A stretch of DNA of 64,000 bases. Source: an uncultured Paracoccaceae bacterium. GTDB lineage: Bacteria > Pseudomonadota > Alphaproteobacteria > Rhodobacterales > Rhodobacteraceae. The notes under the pieces were generated by a model. That model saw nothing but the letters and a program-made list of their open reading frames with translations, ran no database searches and was not told the origin of the DNA. The stretch lies in assembly GCA_947493335.1 (NCBI GenBank), contig CANLQO010000003.1:1-64000 (forward strand), given 5' to 3'. The position numbers and the translations under genes are program-made. Below, piece by piece: positions 8,271 to 17,059 of this stretch (position 1 is its first letter; every line of letters starts with the position of its first letter).

Positions 8271-10291
8271 GCTGCGTCCAGCCCCCGCCCCTTAAGAAGC
8301 GCCTCAACCCCCGGCAGCCGACCCCGGAACGCGGTATAAAGCTCTGCCGCATCCACGGACCCGCCAGAGGACAGCACCGTCTGTTCCAGCTTCATTGCGG
8401 TCGCTGCATCAAACGGATCGCCCGCCTCTTCAAAGGCGGCAAACGCGTCGGCGTCCATCACTTCGGACCACATGTAGCTGTAGTAGCCGCTGGAATAACC
8501 GTCCCCGGCAAAAACATGGGCAAAATGCGGGGTTGCATGCCGCATCCTTATTGCCTGCGGCATTCCGATCTCTTCCAAAATCTCGGCCTGCTTCTGCATC
8601 GGATCTGCGGGGGCGGGACCTTCGTGAAAACTCAGATCAACCAGCGCACTGGCCACATATTCCACCGTCTGAAAACCCATGTCATAGGTCGCGGCTTTCA
8701 GCACGCGCTGCAACATCTCATCCGGCATCGCCTCGCCTGTCTCCGCGTGGGTCGCAAATTCCTGAAGCACCTCCGGCACCTCTAGCCAATGCTCGTATAG
8801 CTGGCTTGGCAACTCGACAAAGTCGCGCGCCACAGAGGTTCCGCTGATGCTTTCATAGGTCACATCAGACAGCATTTGGTGCAACGCATGGCCGAACTCA
8901 TGAAACAGCGTGCGCGCGTCGTCATAGGACAAAAGTGCCGGTTTCCCCTCTTCGGGCTTGGCAAAATTGCACACATTGACCACATGCGGTCGGATATCGG
9001 CCTTCAGCCTTTGCTGATCGCGCAACGTGGTACACCACGCCCCTGACCGCTTGCTGGGTCGCGCGAAATAGTCACCAATGAAAACAGCAACATGCTCACC
9101 CTCACGCGTCACCTCGTAAAGCTGGACGTCGGGGTGATACACCGGCCCGTCAAGCGGCTTGAATTCCAACCCAAACAGCCGGTTGGCACAGGCAAAGGCC
9201 GCTGCGATCATCTGTTCCAACTGCAGGTAAGGTTTCAATTCCGCCTCATCGAGATCGTGCAATTCCTGCCGCCGCTTTTCGCTGTAATAGCGCCAGTCCC
9301 ACGGCTCCAGCGGCCCGTCCCAGCCATCGGCATGCAGCATCCGCTCCAATGCCTTGGCGTCGGCCTCTGCCGCTGCTTTCGCGGGCGTCCAGACTTGCAT
9401 CAGCAGATCGCGCACCGCCTTTGGCGTCCCTGCCATCTCGGTCTCTAGCTTGTAATCGGCAAAGCTGTCGTACCCTAGAAGGGCCGCCCGTTCCTGCCGC
9501 AACTTGAGGGTTTCCGCCGCGATCCCACGGTTATCGGTCTTGCCCCCGTTGGCCCCCCGCGCCGTCCAGGCCTCATAGGCCTTTTGCCGCAGATCACGCC
9601 GCGCTGAGAATTGCAGAAACGGCACAATCAGCGACCGCGACAACGTCACCACCGGCCCATCAGCACCAGCATCCTTGCCTGCGGCCCGTGCCGTGGCGAC
9701 GACGAAATCCGGCAACCCTTCAAGCCCGTCCTTATCCAACACCATATGCCACGCGCGTTCGTCTGCCAGCAGGTTCTGGGTAAACTCCGTCCCCAGCACA
9801 GACAGCCGCGACATCACGTCCCGCAACCGGTCGCTGTCGTCCCCGTCCAGCATCGCGCCCATGCGGACAAACCGGCGATGGGTCAGAAACAGTACACGCT
9901 GCTGCTCTGCCGTCAGATCCAACCCCTCGCGCCCACCCCACAATGCGTTCACCCGGGCAAAAAGGGCGGCATTGGAAAAAATCTCGGATGAATAAGCGGA
10001 CAGCTTAGGCGAGACCTCTCGCATCAGTGCCTCACGCGCGTCATTGCTGTCCGCCCCGCTGACGACGAAAAAGACCGACAACACCTGATCAAGCCTGTCT
10101 GACGCCAGCTCCAGCGCTTCAATTGTATTGGCGAAATCCGGTGCGGCCGCATCGTTGGCGATGGCGGCAATCTTCTCGCGCCCTGCTTGCAACGCCGCAT
10201 CCACCGCGGGGCCAAAATCATCGTCAGCGATCGCCTCGAACGGTGGCAGTCCAAAGGGCGTATCCCAGTCGGTCAGCAGCGGGTTGGTCAT
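8267..10291 (-). CDS. M3 family metallopeptidase (oligopeptidase A / Dcp type)
   Basis: A 674-aa zinc oligopeptidase of family M3 (thimet oligopeptidase clan). The zinc motif HEFGHALHQ lies near residue 465, with the third ligand glutamate and the family GTSVARDFVELPSQ segment about 25 residues later. Length and lack of a signal peptide fit a cytoplasmic enzyme that degrades short peptides, including cleaved signal peptides. A strong ribosome binding site (AAGGAG) precedes the ATG at 10291. It follows the amino-acid permease gene in the reverse direction with about 100 bp between, so it probably has its own promoter. Confidence 0.92.
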   Translation of the reverse strand: MTNPLLTDWDTPFGLPPFEAIADDDFGPAVDAALQAGREKIAAIANDAAAPDFANTIEALELASDRLDQVLSVFFVVSGADSNDAREALMREVSPKLSAYSSEIFSNAALFARVNALWGGREGLDLTAEQQRVLFLTHRRFVRMGAMLDGDDSDRLRDVMSRLSVLGTEFTQNLLADERAWHMVLDKDGLEGLPDFVVATARAAGKDAGADGPVVTLSRSLIVPFLQFSARRDLRQKAYEAWTARGANGGKTDNRGIAAETLKLRQERAALLGYDSFADYKLETEMAGTPKAVRDLLMQVWTPAKAAAEADAKALERMLHADGWDGPLEPWDWRYYSEKRRQELHDLDEAELKPYLQLEQMIAAAFACANRLFGLEFKPLDGPVYHPDVQLYEVTREGEHVAVFIGDYFARPSKRSGAWCTTLRDQQRLKADIRPHVVNVCNFAKPEEGKPALLSYDDARTLFHEFGHALHQMLSDVTYESISGTSVARDFVELPSQLYEHWLEVPEVLQEFATHAETGEAMPDEMLQRVLKAATYDMGFQTVEYVASALVDLSFHEGPAPADPMQKQAEILEEIGMPQAIRMRHATPHFAHVFAGDGYSSGYYSYMWSEVMDADAFAAFEEAGDPFDAATAMKLEQTVLSSGGSVDAAELYTAFRGRLPGVEALLKGRGLDAA

Positions 10292-10349
10292 GGAAAGTCT
10301 CCTTTGCCCTCAACCTAGTGCCGCCCTTGCGGACTTGCCAGAACCCCCC

Positions 10350-10386
10350 GCGTCTTCTGATCAAAAATACCCTATTCCCGCCTGTT
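10350..10386 (-). repeat. Rhodobacterial intergenic motif, copy 1
   Basis: Downstream of the permease on the minus strand the sequence reads GGCGGGAATAGGGTATTTTT followed by GATCAGAAGA. A related element follows sdhB (58001-58040). From memory, GGCGGG..TATTTTTG..CA.AAGA.. motifs recur at transcript ends in many Rhodobacteraceae genomes. Confidence 0.4.
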
Positions 10387-10389
10387 CCC

Positions 10390-11178
10390 TCAGCGCTGTC
10401 GCATCCGTGTCTCGAACTTGCGCAGCAGCAGGGACAGCCCAATCGTCATCGTCAGATAGACCAGCGCCACAACGTTATAGGTCTCAAAATAGCGGAAGTT
10501 GCCTGCCGCTGTGACCTTGCCCAATTGCGTGATGTCGGTCACGCCGAGCACGCTCACGAGTGAGGAATCCTTTACCATTGCGACGAAATCGTTACCCAGC
10601 GGCGGCAGGATCGTGCGCAGTGCCTGCGGGAAGACGATGAACCGAAACCGCTGCCAGCGGTTCAGTCCCAACGCCTCTGCCGCCTCGATCTGACCCTCAT
10701 CGACGGACTGCAGGCCAGCGCGAAAAACTTCGGCCAGAAACGACGCATAGGCCAGCGTCAGCGCGATGATTGCCCGCCACAGCAACGAAAAGTCGCGCGT
10801 GCGGATGCCGTCAAAGCCCAGCGCTTCTGCGACCCAATTAAAGGCGATGACCATCGCCGGCGCCAGAACAAACGCCACATAAAGTAGCAACACGATGATC
10901 GGAATCCCCCGCATCACCTCGACATAAAATCTGGAAACCTGCCGCAAGATCAACGACTTCGACAGCGCGCCCAGCGCCAGAACCAGCCCCAGCGCGCAGG
11001 CCATCGCATAGCTGACGATGGCCACAAACACCGTTGTGCGGATGCCCTTGGACAGCGTGCTCAGAACCTTGGAATAGGCCTCGTCCGTCAGAACCTGAAA
11101 GAACATCCAGGCCCCGATGGCGACCACCGCCAGCAGCCACCACGGGAAATCATCATCATTGGGGGATGTGGGGATCAT
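10390..11178 (-). CDS. Polar amino acid ABC transporter permease
   Basis: Integral membrane permease of 262 aa, HisM/GlnP family. Hydrophobic helices span nearly the whole chain. The cytoplasmic EAA loop that docks with the ATPase is visible as IEAAEALGLNRWQRFRFIVFPQAL near residue 165, ending in the conserved LRTILPPLGNDFVAMVKDSS. The partner binding protein gene lies 39 bp upstream on the same strand. No ATPase or second permease gene is adjacent, so those subunits must be encoded elsewhere, or the permease works as a homodimer with a distant ATPase. Confidence 0.9.
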   Translation of the reverse strand: MIPTSPNDDDFPWWLLAVVAIGAWMFFQVLTDEAYSKVLSTLSKGIRTTVFVAIVSYAMACALGLVLALGALSKSLILRQVSRFYVEVMRGIPIIVLLLYVAFVLAPAMVIAFNWVAEALGFDGIRTRDFSLLWRAIIALTLAYASFLAEVFRAGLQSVDEGQIEAAEALGLNRWQRFRFIVFPQALRTILPPLGNDFVAMVKDSSLVSVLGVTDITQLGKVTAAGNFRYFETYNVVALVYLTMTIGLSLLLRKFETRMRQR

Positions 11179-11217
11179 CGTTTTTCGGCCCCCGACCCGC
11201 GCCGGGGGCCCAAGACC

Positions 11218-12003
11218 TTAACCACCCACTTTGAAGTCAAGGAACCACTTGGTGTTCAACGCATCAATGGTGCCGTCAGCCTCCATATCAGCAATCGCGG
11301 CATTAATTGGCGCAACAAGGTCCGACCCTTTGGGGAATATGAACCCAAAATCCTCGGTCCCCAGCTTTTCACCAATGATCTTCAACGCCCCGTCAGAGGC
11401 ATCGACGTATCCGTTGCCCGCCGTCCCGTCGGTCAGGATCAGGTCTACATCGCCCGCCCGCAACGCCTGCACGGTCGCGCCAAACGTCTCCATCAGTTTG
11501 ATACGTGGGTTCGCCTCATCCCCGTCCAGCACGTCATAGACACCCACATAAAACGGGGTTGTCCCCGGTTGCGCGGCCATCAACAAATCCTCATCCGCTG
11601 CGAAAGACGCCGCGTCGGTGAACCGATCTTCATCGCCGCGCACCATCATCACCATTTCAGAGGTCATGTATTTATCTGAAAAATCAACCACTTCAGCACG
11701 ATCCTCGCGGATCGTGATGCCGGTCATGCCCATGTCGAACTGGCCTTCACTGACAGCCGCGATCATCGCGTCCCAGCTGATGTTCTCATAGACGATTGTC
11801 GCGTTCAGCCGTTCTGCGATGATTTCCATGGCGTCGTATTCCCAGCCGACGGCCTCGCCATCGCCATCAATGAATTGCAGCGGCGGATAGGCGTTTTCCG
11901 TCACGACCACAATTTCACGGCCTTCCAGATCAGGCAGGTGGCCCGCAGCCATCGCAGATGTGCCGATCATCGCCGTCGCGGCCAGCGTCAATAAATACTT
12001 CAT
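11218..12003 (-). CDS. Polar amino acid ABC transporter substrate-binding protein
   Basis: Periplasmic binding protein of family 3 (261 aa). The ATG at 12003, behind a GGGGGAA ribosome binding site, gives the Sec signal peptide [20 protein letters not shown] with an AMA cleavage site. The mature chain has the family pattern [20 protein letters not shown] for the first lobe, [19 protein letters not shown] for the hinge region, and [12 protein letters not shown] near the C terminus. The acidic and aromatic site residues suggest a polar or charged amino acid as ligand. It forms an operon with the permease gene that follows. Confidence 0.9.
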   Translation of the reverse strand: MKYLLTLAATAMIGTSAMAAGHLPDLEGREIVVVTENAYPPLQFIDGDGEAVGWEYDAMEIIAERLNATIVYENISWDAMIAAVSEGQFDMGMTGITIREDRAEVVDFSDKYMTSEMVMMVRGDEDRFTDAASFAADEDLLMAAQPGTTPFYVGVYDVLDGDEANPRIKLMETFGATVQALRAGDVDLILTDGTAGNGYVDASDGALKIIGEKLGTEDFGFIFPKGSDLVAPINAAIADMEADGTIDALNTKWFLDFKVGG

Positions 12004-12045
12004 GATTATTCCCCCGGGGTTAAGACCCGCCAAGACTACCGCTGC

Positions 12046-13098
12046 TTACGCCCCTTGCAAGCCCCGGCCGTCGCAATCGGGGCAATCGCCGCGCGCTTTT
12101 GCGCCAATGACGCGGGTTTCAGCGTAAAGCGCATCATAAATCAGCAACCGACCCCGCAGCCCTTCGCCCGCGCCGGTCAGCGCCTTGACCGCCTCCACCG
12201 CCATCATCGATCCGATCACGCCGGGCAACGGGCCAATCACCCCCGCTTCAGCGCAGCTCGGCACCAGCGACGGGTCCGGTGCATCGGGGAAAATGCAGCG
12301 ATAACAGGGCCCTCCGCGCGCCGGATCGTAAAGGCTGATCTGCCCTTCCCACTGGGTCAGCGCCGCGGCGATCAATGGTTTTCCAGCTGCAACAGCCGTT
12401 GCATTGACCAGATAGCGGGTGTCGAAATTATCCGACCCATCAAGGATCAGATCGTAGTCCGCGACCAGTTCCGCCGCGATATCGGGTGTCAGCCGCCGAT
12501 TGTAGGGCTGCACACGCACAAAAGGGTTTTGCGCCTGAATCGCGGTCTGGGCCGAGAATACCTTGGGCGTTCCGATCATCTCGTCCCGGTGAATAACCTG
12601 CCGCTGCAGATTGGCGTTTTCAACCACGTCATCGTCGATCACGCCGATAGACCCAACACCGGCTGCCGCAAGGTACTGTAGTGCAGGTGACCCCAGACCG
12701 CCCGCGCCGATCACCAAAACCCGCGCATCGCGCAGTGCCTTTTGTCCCGCCCCGCCGATTTCGCGCAGGATGATATGGCGCGCATAGCGGTCAAGTTCGG
12801 TTGTGGAAAACGTGCCTGTCTGCGGCACAGGCGCGGCTTGCGCGTCCGCCCGCTGCCGGATCCGCGACAATAGCTTGCCATACCCCCAGACGATCCCGCC
12901 ACCTGCGATCAGCAGTAGCCACAGCCGCGCATCGCCGCCCATCGCCATCCGCAGCGGGTGACCGTCCGGCAGCACCAAATGCAAGGCGATGACGGCGACC
13001 ATCAGGATGCCGATCATTGTCCAGCGCGCCTGTCGCGGCGCACCCATTGCCATGCCGATCCCCCACAGGGCGGCGGCCATGGCGCCGACCATGATCAT
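12046..13098 (-). CDS. Membrane-anchored MoeB/ThiF-type adenylyltransferase
   Basis: An E1-like enzyme that adenylates the C-terminal glycine of a ubiquitin-fold sulfur carrier such as MoaD or ThiS. Residues about 1-85 contain two or three predicted membrane segments ([41 protein letters not shown]) that E. coli MoeB lacks. The E1 domain starts near residue 97 ([19 protein letters not shown]). It shows the ATP loop [17 protein letters not shown], the [13 protein letters not shown] segment and the two zinc Cys pairs CYRC and CPDC. It overlaps dut by 4 bp, so dut and this gene are translationally coupled. Whether it serves molybdopterin or thiamine synthesis is not clear. Confidence 0.85.
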   Translation of the reverse strand: MIMVGAMAAALWGIGMAMGAPRQARWTMIGILMVAVIALHLVLPDGHPLRMAMGGDARLWLLLIAGGGIVWGYGKLLSRIRQRADAQAAPVPQTGTFSTTELDRYARHIILREIGGAGQKALRDARVLVIGAGGLGSPALQYLAAAGVGSIGVIDDDVVENANLQRQVIHRDEMIGTPKVFSAQTAIQAQNPFVRVQPYNRRLTPDIAAELVADYDLILDGSDNFDTRYLVNATAVAAGKPLIAAALTQWEGQISLYDPARGGPCYRCIFPDAPDPSLVPSCAEAGVIGPLPGVIGSMMAVEAVKALTGAGEGLRGRLLIYDALYAETRVIGAKARGDCPDCDGRGLQGA

Positions 13099-13553
13099 GA
13101 GCTCAGGCCGGTCGAGCCAAATCCACCCGCCCCGCGCGCGGTGTCATCCAGAACGTCCACGGCAAACGACGCCATCGTCACCGGGGCCACAACCATCTGC
13201 GCGATCCGCATTCCGTGTGTGATGGTGAAATCTTCTTGTCCGTGGTTGATCAGGATCACCCCGACGGGGCCACGATAGTCGCTGTCAATCGTGCCCGGCG
13301 CATTGACCAGCGCGATCCCGTGTTTCAGGGCCAGACCAGAACGTGGCCGGATTTGAACCTCAAAACCCGACGGGATTTCCATCCGCAAACCGGTGGCGAT
13401 CAGCTTGCGGGCGCGCGGTGGCAAAATGATACTTTTCTGCTCAGGCAAGTTGGCACAGATGTCCGCCCCCGCCGCCCCTTCTGTGGCATAGGCGGGCAAG
13501 GGAATCGTCCTGTCCGCACCGACGTCCCATGCAATTTTGATCAATGGTTTCAT
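13095..13553 (-). CDS. dut: Deoxyuridine 5'-triphosphate nucleotidohydrolase (dUTPase)
   Basis: Trimeric dUTPase of 152 aa that hydrolyses dUTP to dUMP, keeping uracil out of DNA and feeding dTMP synthesis. All five motifs are present in order: AGADICA (motif 1), [13 protein letters not shown] (2), [12 protein letters not shown] (3), GMRIAQMVV (4) and the C-terminal GAGGFGSTG arm (5). It lies in the order coaBC - dut - moeB-like on the minus strand; coaBC next to dut is a widely conserved bacterial pairing. A 14-bp perfect palindrome lies 29 bp upstream of its start. Confidence 0.95.
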   Translation of the reverse strand: MKPLIKIAWDVGADRTIPLPAYATEGAAGADICANLPEQKSIILPPRARKLIATGLRMEIPSGFEVQIRPRSGLALKHGIALVNAPGTIDSDYRGPVGVILINHGQEDFTITHGMRIAQMVVAPVTMASFAVDVLDDTARGAGGFGSTGLSS

Positions 13554-13581
13554 ATCTCTCTGACCTTCGGTGCGTCCGCCC

Positions 13582-13595
13582 TTAACGCGCGTTAA
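13582..13595. promoter_or_regulatory. Perfect palindrome upstream of dut
   Basis: The 14 bases TTAACGCGCGTTAA form a perfect palindrome between coaBC and dut. It resembles a CtrA site (TTAA-N7-TTAA), but the spacing is 6 rather than 7 bp. It could be an operator for dut; no further support is visible. Confidence 0.3.
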
Positions 13596-13674
13596 CGATC
13601 TGATGCTGACAGTTTGTGTATGCTTTGTGCACCGCTTGTGTACGGGTCGTGACTGTGACTTTTCTGCGCATGAG

Positions 13675-14868
13675 TTATTTCAGCGCCGCGGCAATTTTTT
13701 GCGCCAGACGCGCGGCCACAGCCCCTTTGCTCATGCGCGGCCAGTCCTCTGCCCCGTCCTTTGTGATCAGCGTGACGTCGTTTTCCGACCCACCCATGAT
13801 ACCGGTTTGCGGTGAGACATCATTCGCCACGATCCAGTCGCAGCCCTTGCGGTCTCGTTTTGCGGTGGCGTGTTCGATCACGTCGTCCGTCTCAGCCGCA
13901 AAACCCACGACAAGTTTCGGGCGACCCTTTTTCATTTGGGCAACGCCCGCCAATATATCCGGATTCTCGGAAAATTCCAACGTTGGCAGGCCCTTACCGT
14001 CTTTTTTGATCTTGCTGTCACCGGCATTCGCGACGCGCCAATCCGCCACGGCGGCGGCAAAAACGGCGGCATCAGCGGGCAACGCATCCTGCACGGCTTG
14101 CGCCATTTCCGCTGCCGTTTGCACCTTTATCACGGTCACATCCATCGGCGGGGGCACATCCGCGGGGCCGGTCACAAAGGTGACGTTTGCCCCTAACCCC
14201 TTCAAAGCATTGGCAATTGTCGTGCCTTGCGCGCCGGACGAGCGGTTGGCGATATAACGGACGGGATCAATCGGCTCATGTGTCGGGCCGGACGTGACCA
14301 GCACATGCTTGCCCTTCAGCGGACCATCAGCCAATGCCGCGTCAATTGCATCAACGATTTCAAGAGGTTCCGCCATGCGACCGGGACCATACTCACCGCA
14401 GGCCATGTCGCCTTCATTCGGGCCGACAAAGAGAATTCCATCGTCTTTCAAGGTCGTTAAATTACGCTGGGTCGCCGGATGCTGCCACATCCGAACATTC
14501 ATCGACGGGGCGACCAGCACCCGCTTGTCCGTCGCCAGCAACAGTGTTGAGGCAAGATCATTTGCCAGCCCGGCAGCCATCTTTGCCATCAAGTCAGCGG
14601 TGCCGGGGGCTACGACAATCAGGTCGGCCGCGCGGGACAATTCGATATGCCCCATCTCGGATTCATCATTCAAATCAAAGAGTTGCTGAAAGACCTTGTT
14701 GCCCGCCAAGGCAGAGACCGACAGCGGGGTTACAAATTCTGACCCGGCCGCGGTCAAGACCGGTGTCACTTGCGACCCGCGCTCTCGTAACCGCCGGATC
14801 AGATCAAGCGCTTTGAACGCCGCGATCCCGCCGCCGATGATCAGCAAGATGTGTTTGTTTGCCAGCAT
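13675..14868 (-). CDS. coaBC: Bifunctional phosphopantothenoylcysteine decarboxylase / phosphopantothenate-cysteine ligase
   Basis: Coenzyme A synthesis, 397 aa. The N-terminal FMN flavoprotein CoaC domain (to about residue 180) has the catalytic His in [20 protein letters not shown] and the substrate loop [25 protein letters not shown] carries the active-site Cys region. The CoaB domain follows ([19 protein letters not shown], then [10 protein letters not shown] and the KIKK segment). Together they convert 4'-phosphopantothenate plus cysteine to 4'-phosphopantetheine. Its start lies 58 bp after the rpoH stop on the same strand. Confidence 0.96.
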   Translation of the reverse strand: MLANKHILLIIGGGIAAFKALDLIRRLRERGSQVTPVLTAAGSEFVTPLSVSALAGNKVFQQLFDLNDESEMGHIELSRAADLIVVAPGTADLMAKMAAGLANDLASTLLLATDKRVLVAPSMNVRMWQHPATQRNLTTLKDDGILFVGPNEGDMACGEYGPGRMAEPLEIVDAIDAALADGPLKGKHVLVTSGPTHEPIDPVRYIANRSSGAQGTTIANALKGLGANVTFVTGPADVPPPMDVTVIKVQTAAEMAQAVQDALPADAAVFAAAVADWRVANAGDSKIKKDGKGLPTLEFSENPDILAGVAQMKKGRPKLVVGFAAETDDVIEHATAKRDRKGCDWIVANDVSPQTGIMGGSENDVTLITKDGAEDWPRMSKGAVAARLAQKIAAALK

Positions 14869-14926
14869 TTGCCTGCTCCTATGATCGGGCAGACACTAGG
14901 GCAGGACAGCAGGCAATGACAATGGA

Positions 14927-15805
14927 TCACGCGAGGAAGCTGTGCACCTCATGGCTTGTCGCTTCAAGCTTCTTGCGCATCTTGCCAAAGGCGGCGGCCT
15001 CAAGCTGACGGACCCGTTCCTTCGACAATCCAAGCTCTGTGCCAAGACTTTCCAGTGTGCGGGGATCGTCGCGCATCTTGCGTTCGCGCACAATAAACTG
15101 CTCACGGTCGTTGAGGTCCGACAGCGCCGACAGAAGCCACTGGCGCAAGGTCGCATTGTCGTGAGAGTTCTCAACATTTTCAGCAGCTTGCGATGTTTCA
15201 TCCTCAAGCGCATCAATCCATTCGCGGCCCTCATCCTCGGATGACTGGGTGGCATTCAAAGAGAAGTCAGAGCCCGATAACCGCCCTTCCATCATCTCCA
15301 CGTCATGGACCGGAACGCCCACTTCCTTCGCGATTAACGCGCGCATCACATGACCCTCCAGCACCCTTCCCTCGGCGGCTGCCTCGCGTTCCAGACGGGC
15401 CTGTACCCGGCGCATGTTGAAGAAAAGGGACTTTTGCGATGACGTCGATCCGGTGCGCACCATAGACCAGTTCCGCATCACGTAATCCTGGATAGACGCT
15501 TTGATCCACCAGACCGCATAAGTCGAAAACCGCACACCGCGATCGGGATCGAACTTGTCAGCTGCTTTCATCAGCCCGACCGATGCTTCCTGAATCAAAT
15601 CGTTCATCGGCGCGCCATAGCGTTTGAACTTTGACGCCATCGAAATCGCCAGGCGCATGTAGGCCGTAATCAGGCGGTGCAGCGACTTTTCGCACCGCTG
15701 GTCGCGCCAGGCATAGGCCAGCTGCAACTCTGTCTCGGCGTCAAGCAGTTCAGCTTTCATCGCGGTGCGTGACAAGCTTTGATCCGCAAATCCGTCTAAG
15801 GCCAT
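14927..15805 (-). CDS. rpoH: RNA polymerase sigma-32 factor, RpoHII type
   Basis: Sigma factor of 292 aa. Region 2 includes RLAISMASKFKRYG, DLIQEASVGLMKAADKFDPD and STYAVWWIKASIQDYVMRNW. The RpoH box appears as QKSLFFNMRR near residue 125. Region 4 ends with LGLSKERVRQLEAAAFGKM, the -35 reading helix. The N terminus (MALDGFADQSLSRTAM) and SMVRTGSTSSQKS differ from RpoHI and match what is known of the second heat-shock sigma of Rhodobacteraceae, RpoHII, which in Rhodobacter sphaeroides serves photo-oxidative stress. The subtype call is by recollection of those sequences. It is divergent from cobU. Confidence 0.9.
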   Translation of the reverse strand: MALDGFADQSLSRTAMKAELLDAETELQLAYAWRDQRCEKSLHRLITAYMRLAISMASKFKRYGAPMNDLIQEASVGLMKAADKFDPDRGVRFSTYAVWWIKASIQDYVMRNWSMVRTGSTSSQKSLFFNMRRVQARLEREAAAEGRVLEGHVMRALIAKEVGVPVHDVEMMEGRLSGSDFSLNATQSSEDEGREWIDALEDETSQAAENVENSHDNATLRQWLLSALSDLNDREQFIVRERKMRDDPRTLESLGTELGLSKERVRQLEAAAFGKMRKKLEATSHEVHSFLA

Positions 15806-15880
15806 CAGTCATTCCCCCGTAGGTCAAACAGTGTGTTGAGGCTTTTGGATGCACTTGTTACGCAAGACAGATCATGTTGG

Positions 15881-16426
15881 ATGACTCATAGTTTGAAAAA
15901 GATGAACGAAAACCTAACGGTTGTGCTGGGCGGGGCAGCCTCGGGCAAATCGGCCTTTGCCGAAGGGCTTGTCCAACGCATTGGTGGTAAACGGATTTAC
16001 ATCGCAACCGCACAGGCGTTTGACGACGAAATGGCGCAAAAGATTGCACGCCATATCGACCAGCGCGGCACTGGTTGGGACACAATCGAAGCCCCCTTCG
16101 ATGTCGCTGACGCGCTGATCTCGCGCCATGCGGATGAGGTCGTCCTGCTCGATTGTGCCACGCTTTGGCTGACTAATCTTTTGCTGGCAGAGCGTGATAT
16201 CGGAGCCGAAACCGACGGTTTCCTAACCGCTCTGGCGACCTGCCCTGCGCCGGTTGTTGTGGTATCCAACGAAGTTGGACACGGGATTGTTCCCGACAAT
16301 GCCCTGTCCCGGCGCTTTCGTGCCGCGCAAGGGCATCTGAACCAGCAGCTTGCCGCGGCAAGTCGTTGCACAGTTTTTGTGACCGCCGGGCTGCCGCAGG
16401 TACTGAAAGGCGATTTACCCGCATGA
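15881..16426 (+). CDS. cobU: Adenosylcobinamide kinase / adenosylcobinamide-phosphate guanylyltransferase
   Basis: Bifunctional enzyme of the nucleotide-loop assembly of cobalamin (181 aa). It phosphorylates adenosylcobinamide and then transfers GMP. The Walker A loop LGGAASGKSAFAE sits near residue 15. The catalytic His/Arg stretch GTGWDTIEAP and the guanine-site segment VLLDCATLWLTNLL are present, as is VSNEVGHGIVP. ATGs at 15881 and 15902 are both possible starts; 15881 is preferred because it leaves an N-terminal strand before the loop. It overlaps the next gene by 4 bp (ATGA), indicating translational coupling with a CobC-like phosphatase. Confidence 0.9.
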   Translation: MTHSLKKMNENLTVVLGGAASGKSAFAEGLVQRIGGKRIYIATAQAFDDEMAQKIARHIDQRGTGWDTIEAPFDVADALISRHADEVVLLDCATLWLTNLLLAERDIGAETDGFLTALATCPAPVVVVSNEVGHGIVPDNALSRRFRAAQGHLNQQLAAASRCTVFVTAGLPQVLKGDLPA

Positions 16427-17001
16427 CCCGGTTCTGGTGGGTGCGCCATGGCCCGACCCATGAAAAGGCCTTTGTAGGCTGGCGCGACGTCCCTGCTGAC
16501 CTGAGCGATACTGCGTTGATTTCCAAAGTCAAATCCACCCTGCCGCATGACGCGCTGGTCGTCTCTTCTGACTTGATCCGCGCCCGTGACACTGCGTCAG
16601 CCATCGCAGGCGACCGCCTGCGTCTGCCTGATGATCCGGCCCTGCGCGAATTTGATTTCGGTCTTTGGGACGGGTTGCATTTCTCTGACGTGGCCAAGCG
16701 CGACCCGGACCTCAGCCGCCGCTTTTGGGAAGAACCCGGTGATCTCGCACCCCCAAGCGGCGAAAGCTGGAACACCGTTGCTGCCCGGGTAAGCGGCGCG
16801 GTTGACCAACTGATCCAGACACACAGCGGCCGCGACATCATCGCCGTGGCCCACATCGGTGTGATCATGACCCAGATCCATCGAGCCACAGGCGGCACGG
16901 CCTATCAGGCGATGGGCCACCAGATCGACAACCTGTCCATCACCGATATGGCCTTTGATGGCGCAGGCTGGTCTATCGGGCGGATCAATCACGTTCCCTG
17001 A
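16423..17001 (+). CDS. Histidine phosphatase family protein, likely CobC-like alpha-ribazole phosphatase
   Basis: A 192-aa phosphoglycerate-mutase-fold phosphatase. The phospho-accepting RHG motif is in WWVRHGPTHEKAFVGW at the N terminus; the second active-site His is in IIAVAHIGVIMTQIH near residue 147, with Arg in SSDLIRARDTASAI and Glu in LREFDFGLWDG. The fold is shared by phosphatases of many substrates, but the 4-bp overlap with cobU argues for removal of the phosphate from alpha-ribazole-5'-phosphate or adenosylcobalamin-5'-phosphate in B12 synthesis. That role rests on context only. Confidence 0.8.
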   Translation: MTRFWWVRHGPTHEKAFVGWRDVPADLSDTALISKVKSTLPHDALVVSSDLIRARDTASAIAGDRLRLPDDPALREFDFGLWDGLHFSDVAKRDPDLSRRFWEEPGDLAPPSGESWNTVAARVSGAVDQLIQTHSGRDIIAVAHIGVIMTQIHRATGGTAYQAMGHQIDNLSITDMAFDGAGWSIGRINHVP

Positions 17002-17059
17002 TTTGCCCCGTCACAAACTTGCGTTGTCCTTTGCCGCCAGCGCCCTCTAACCTTTTGTC

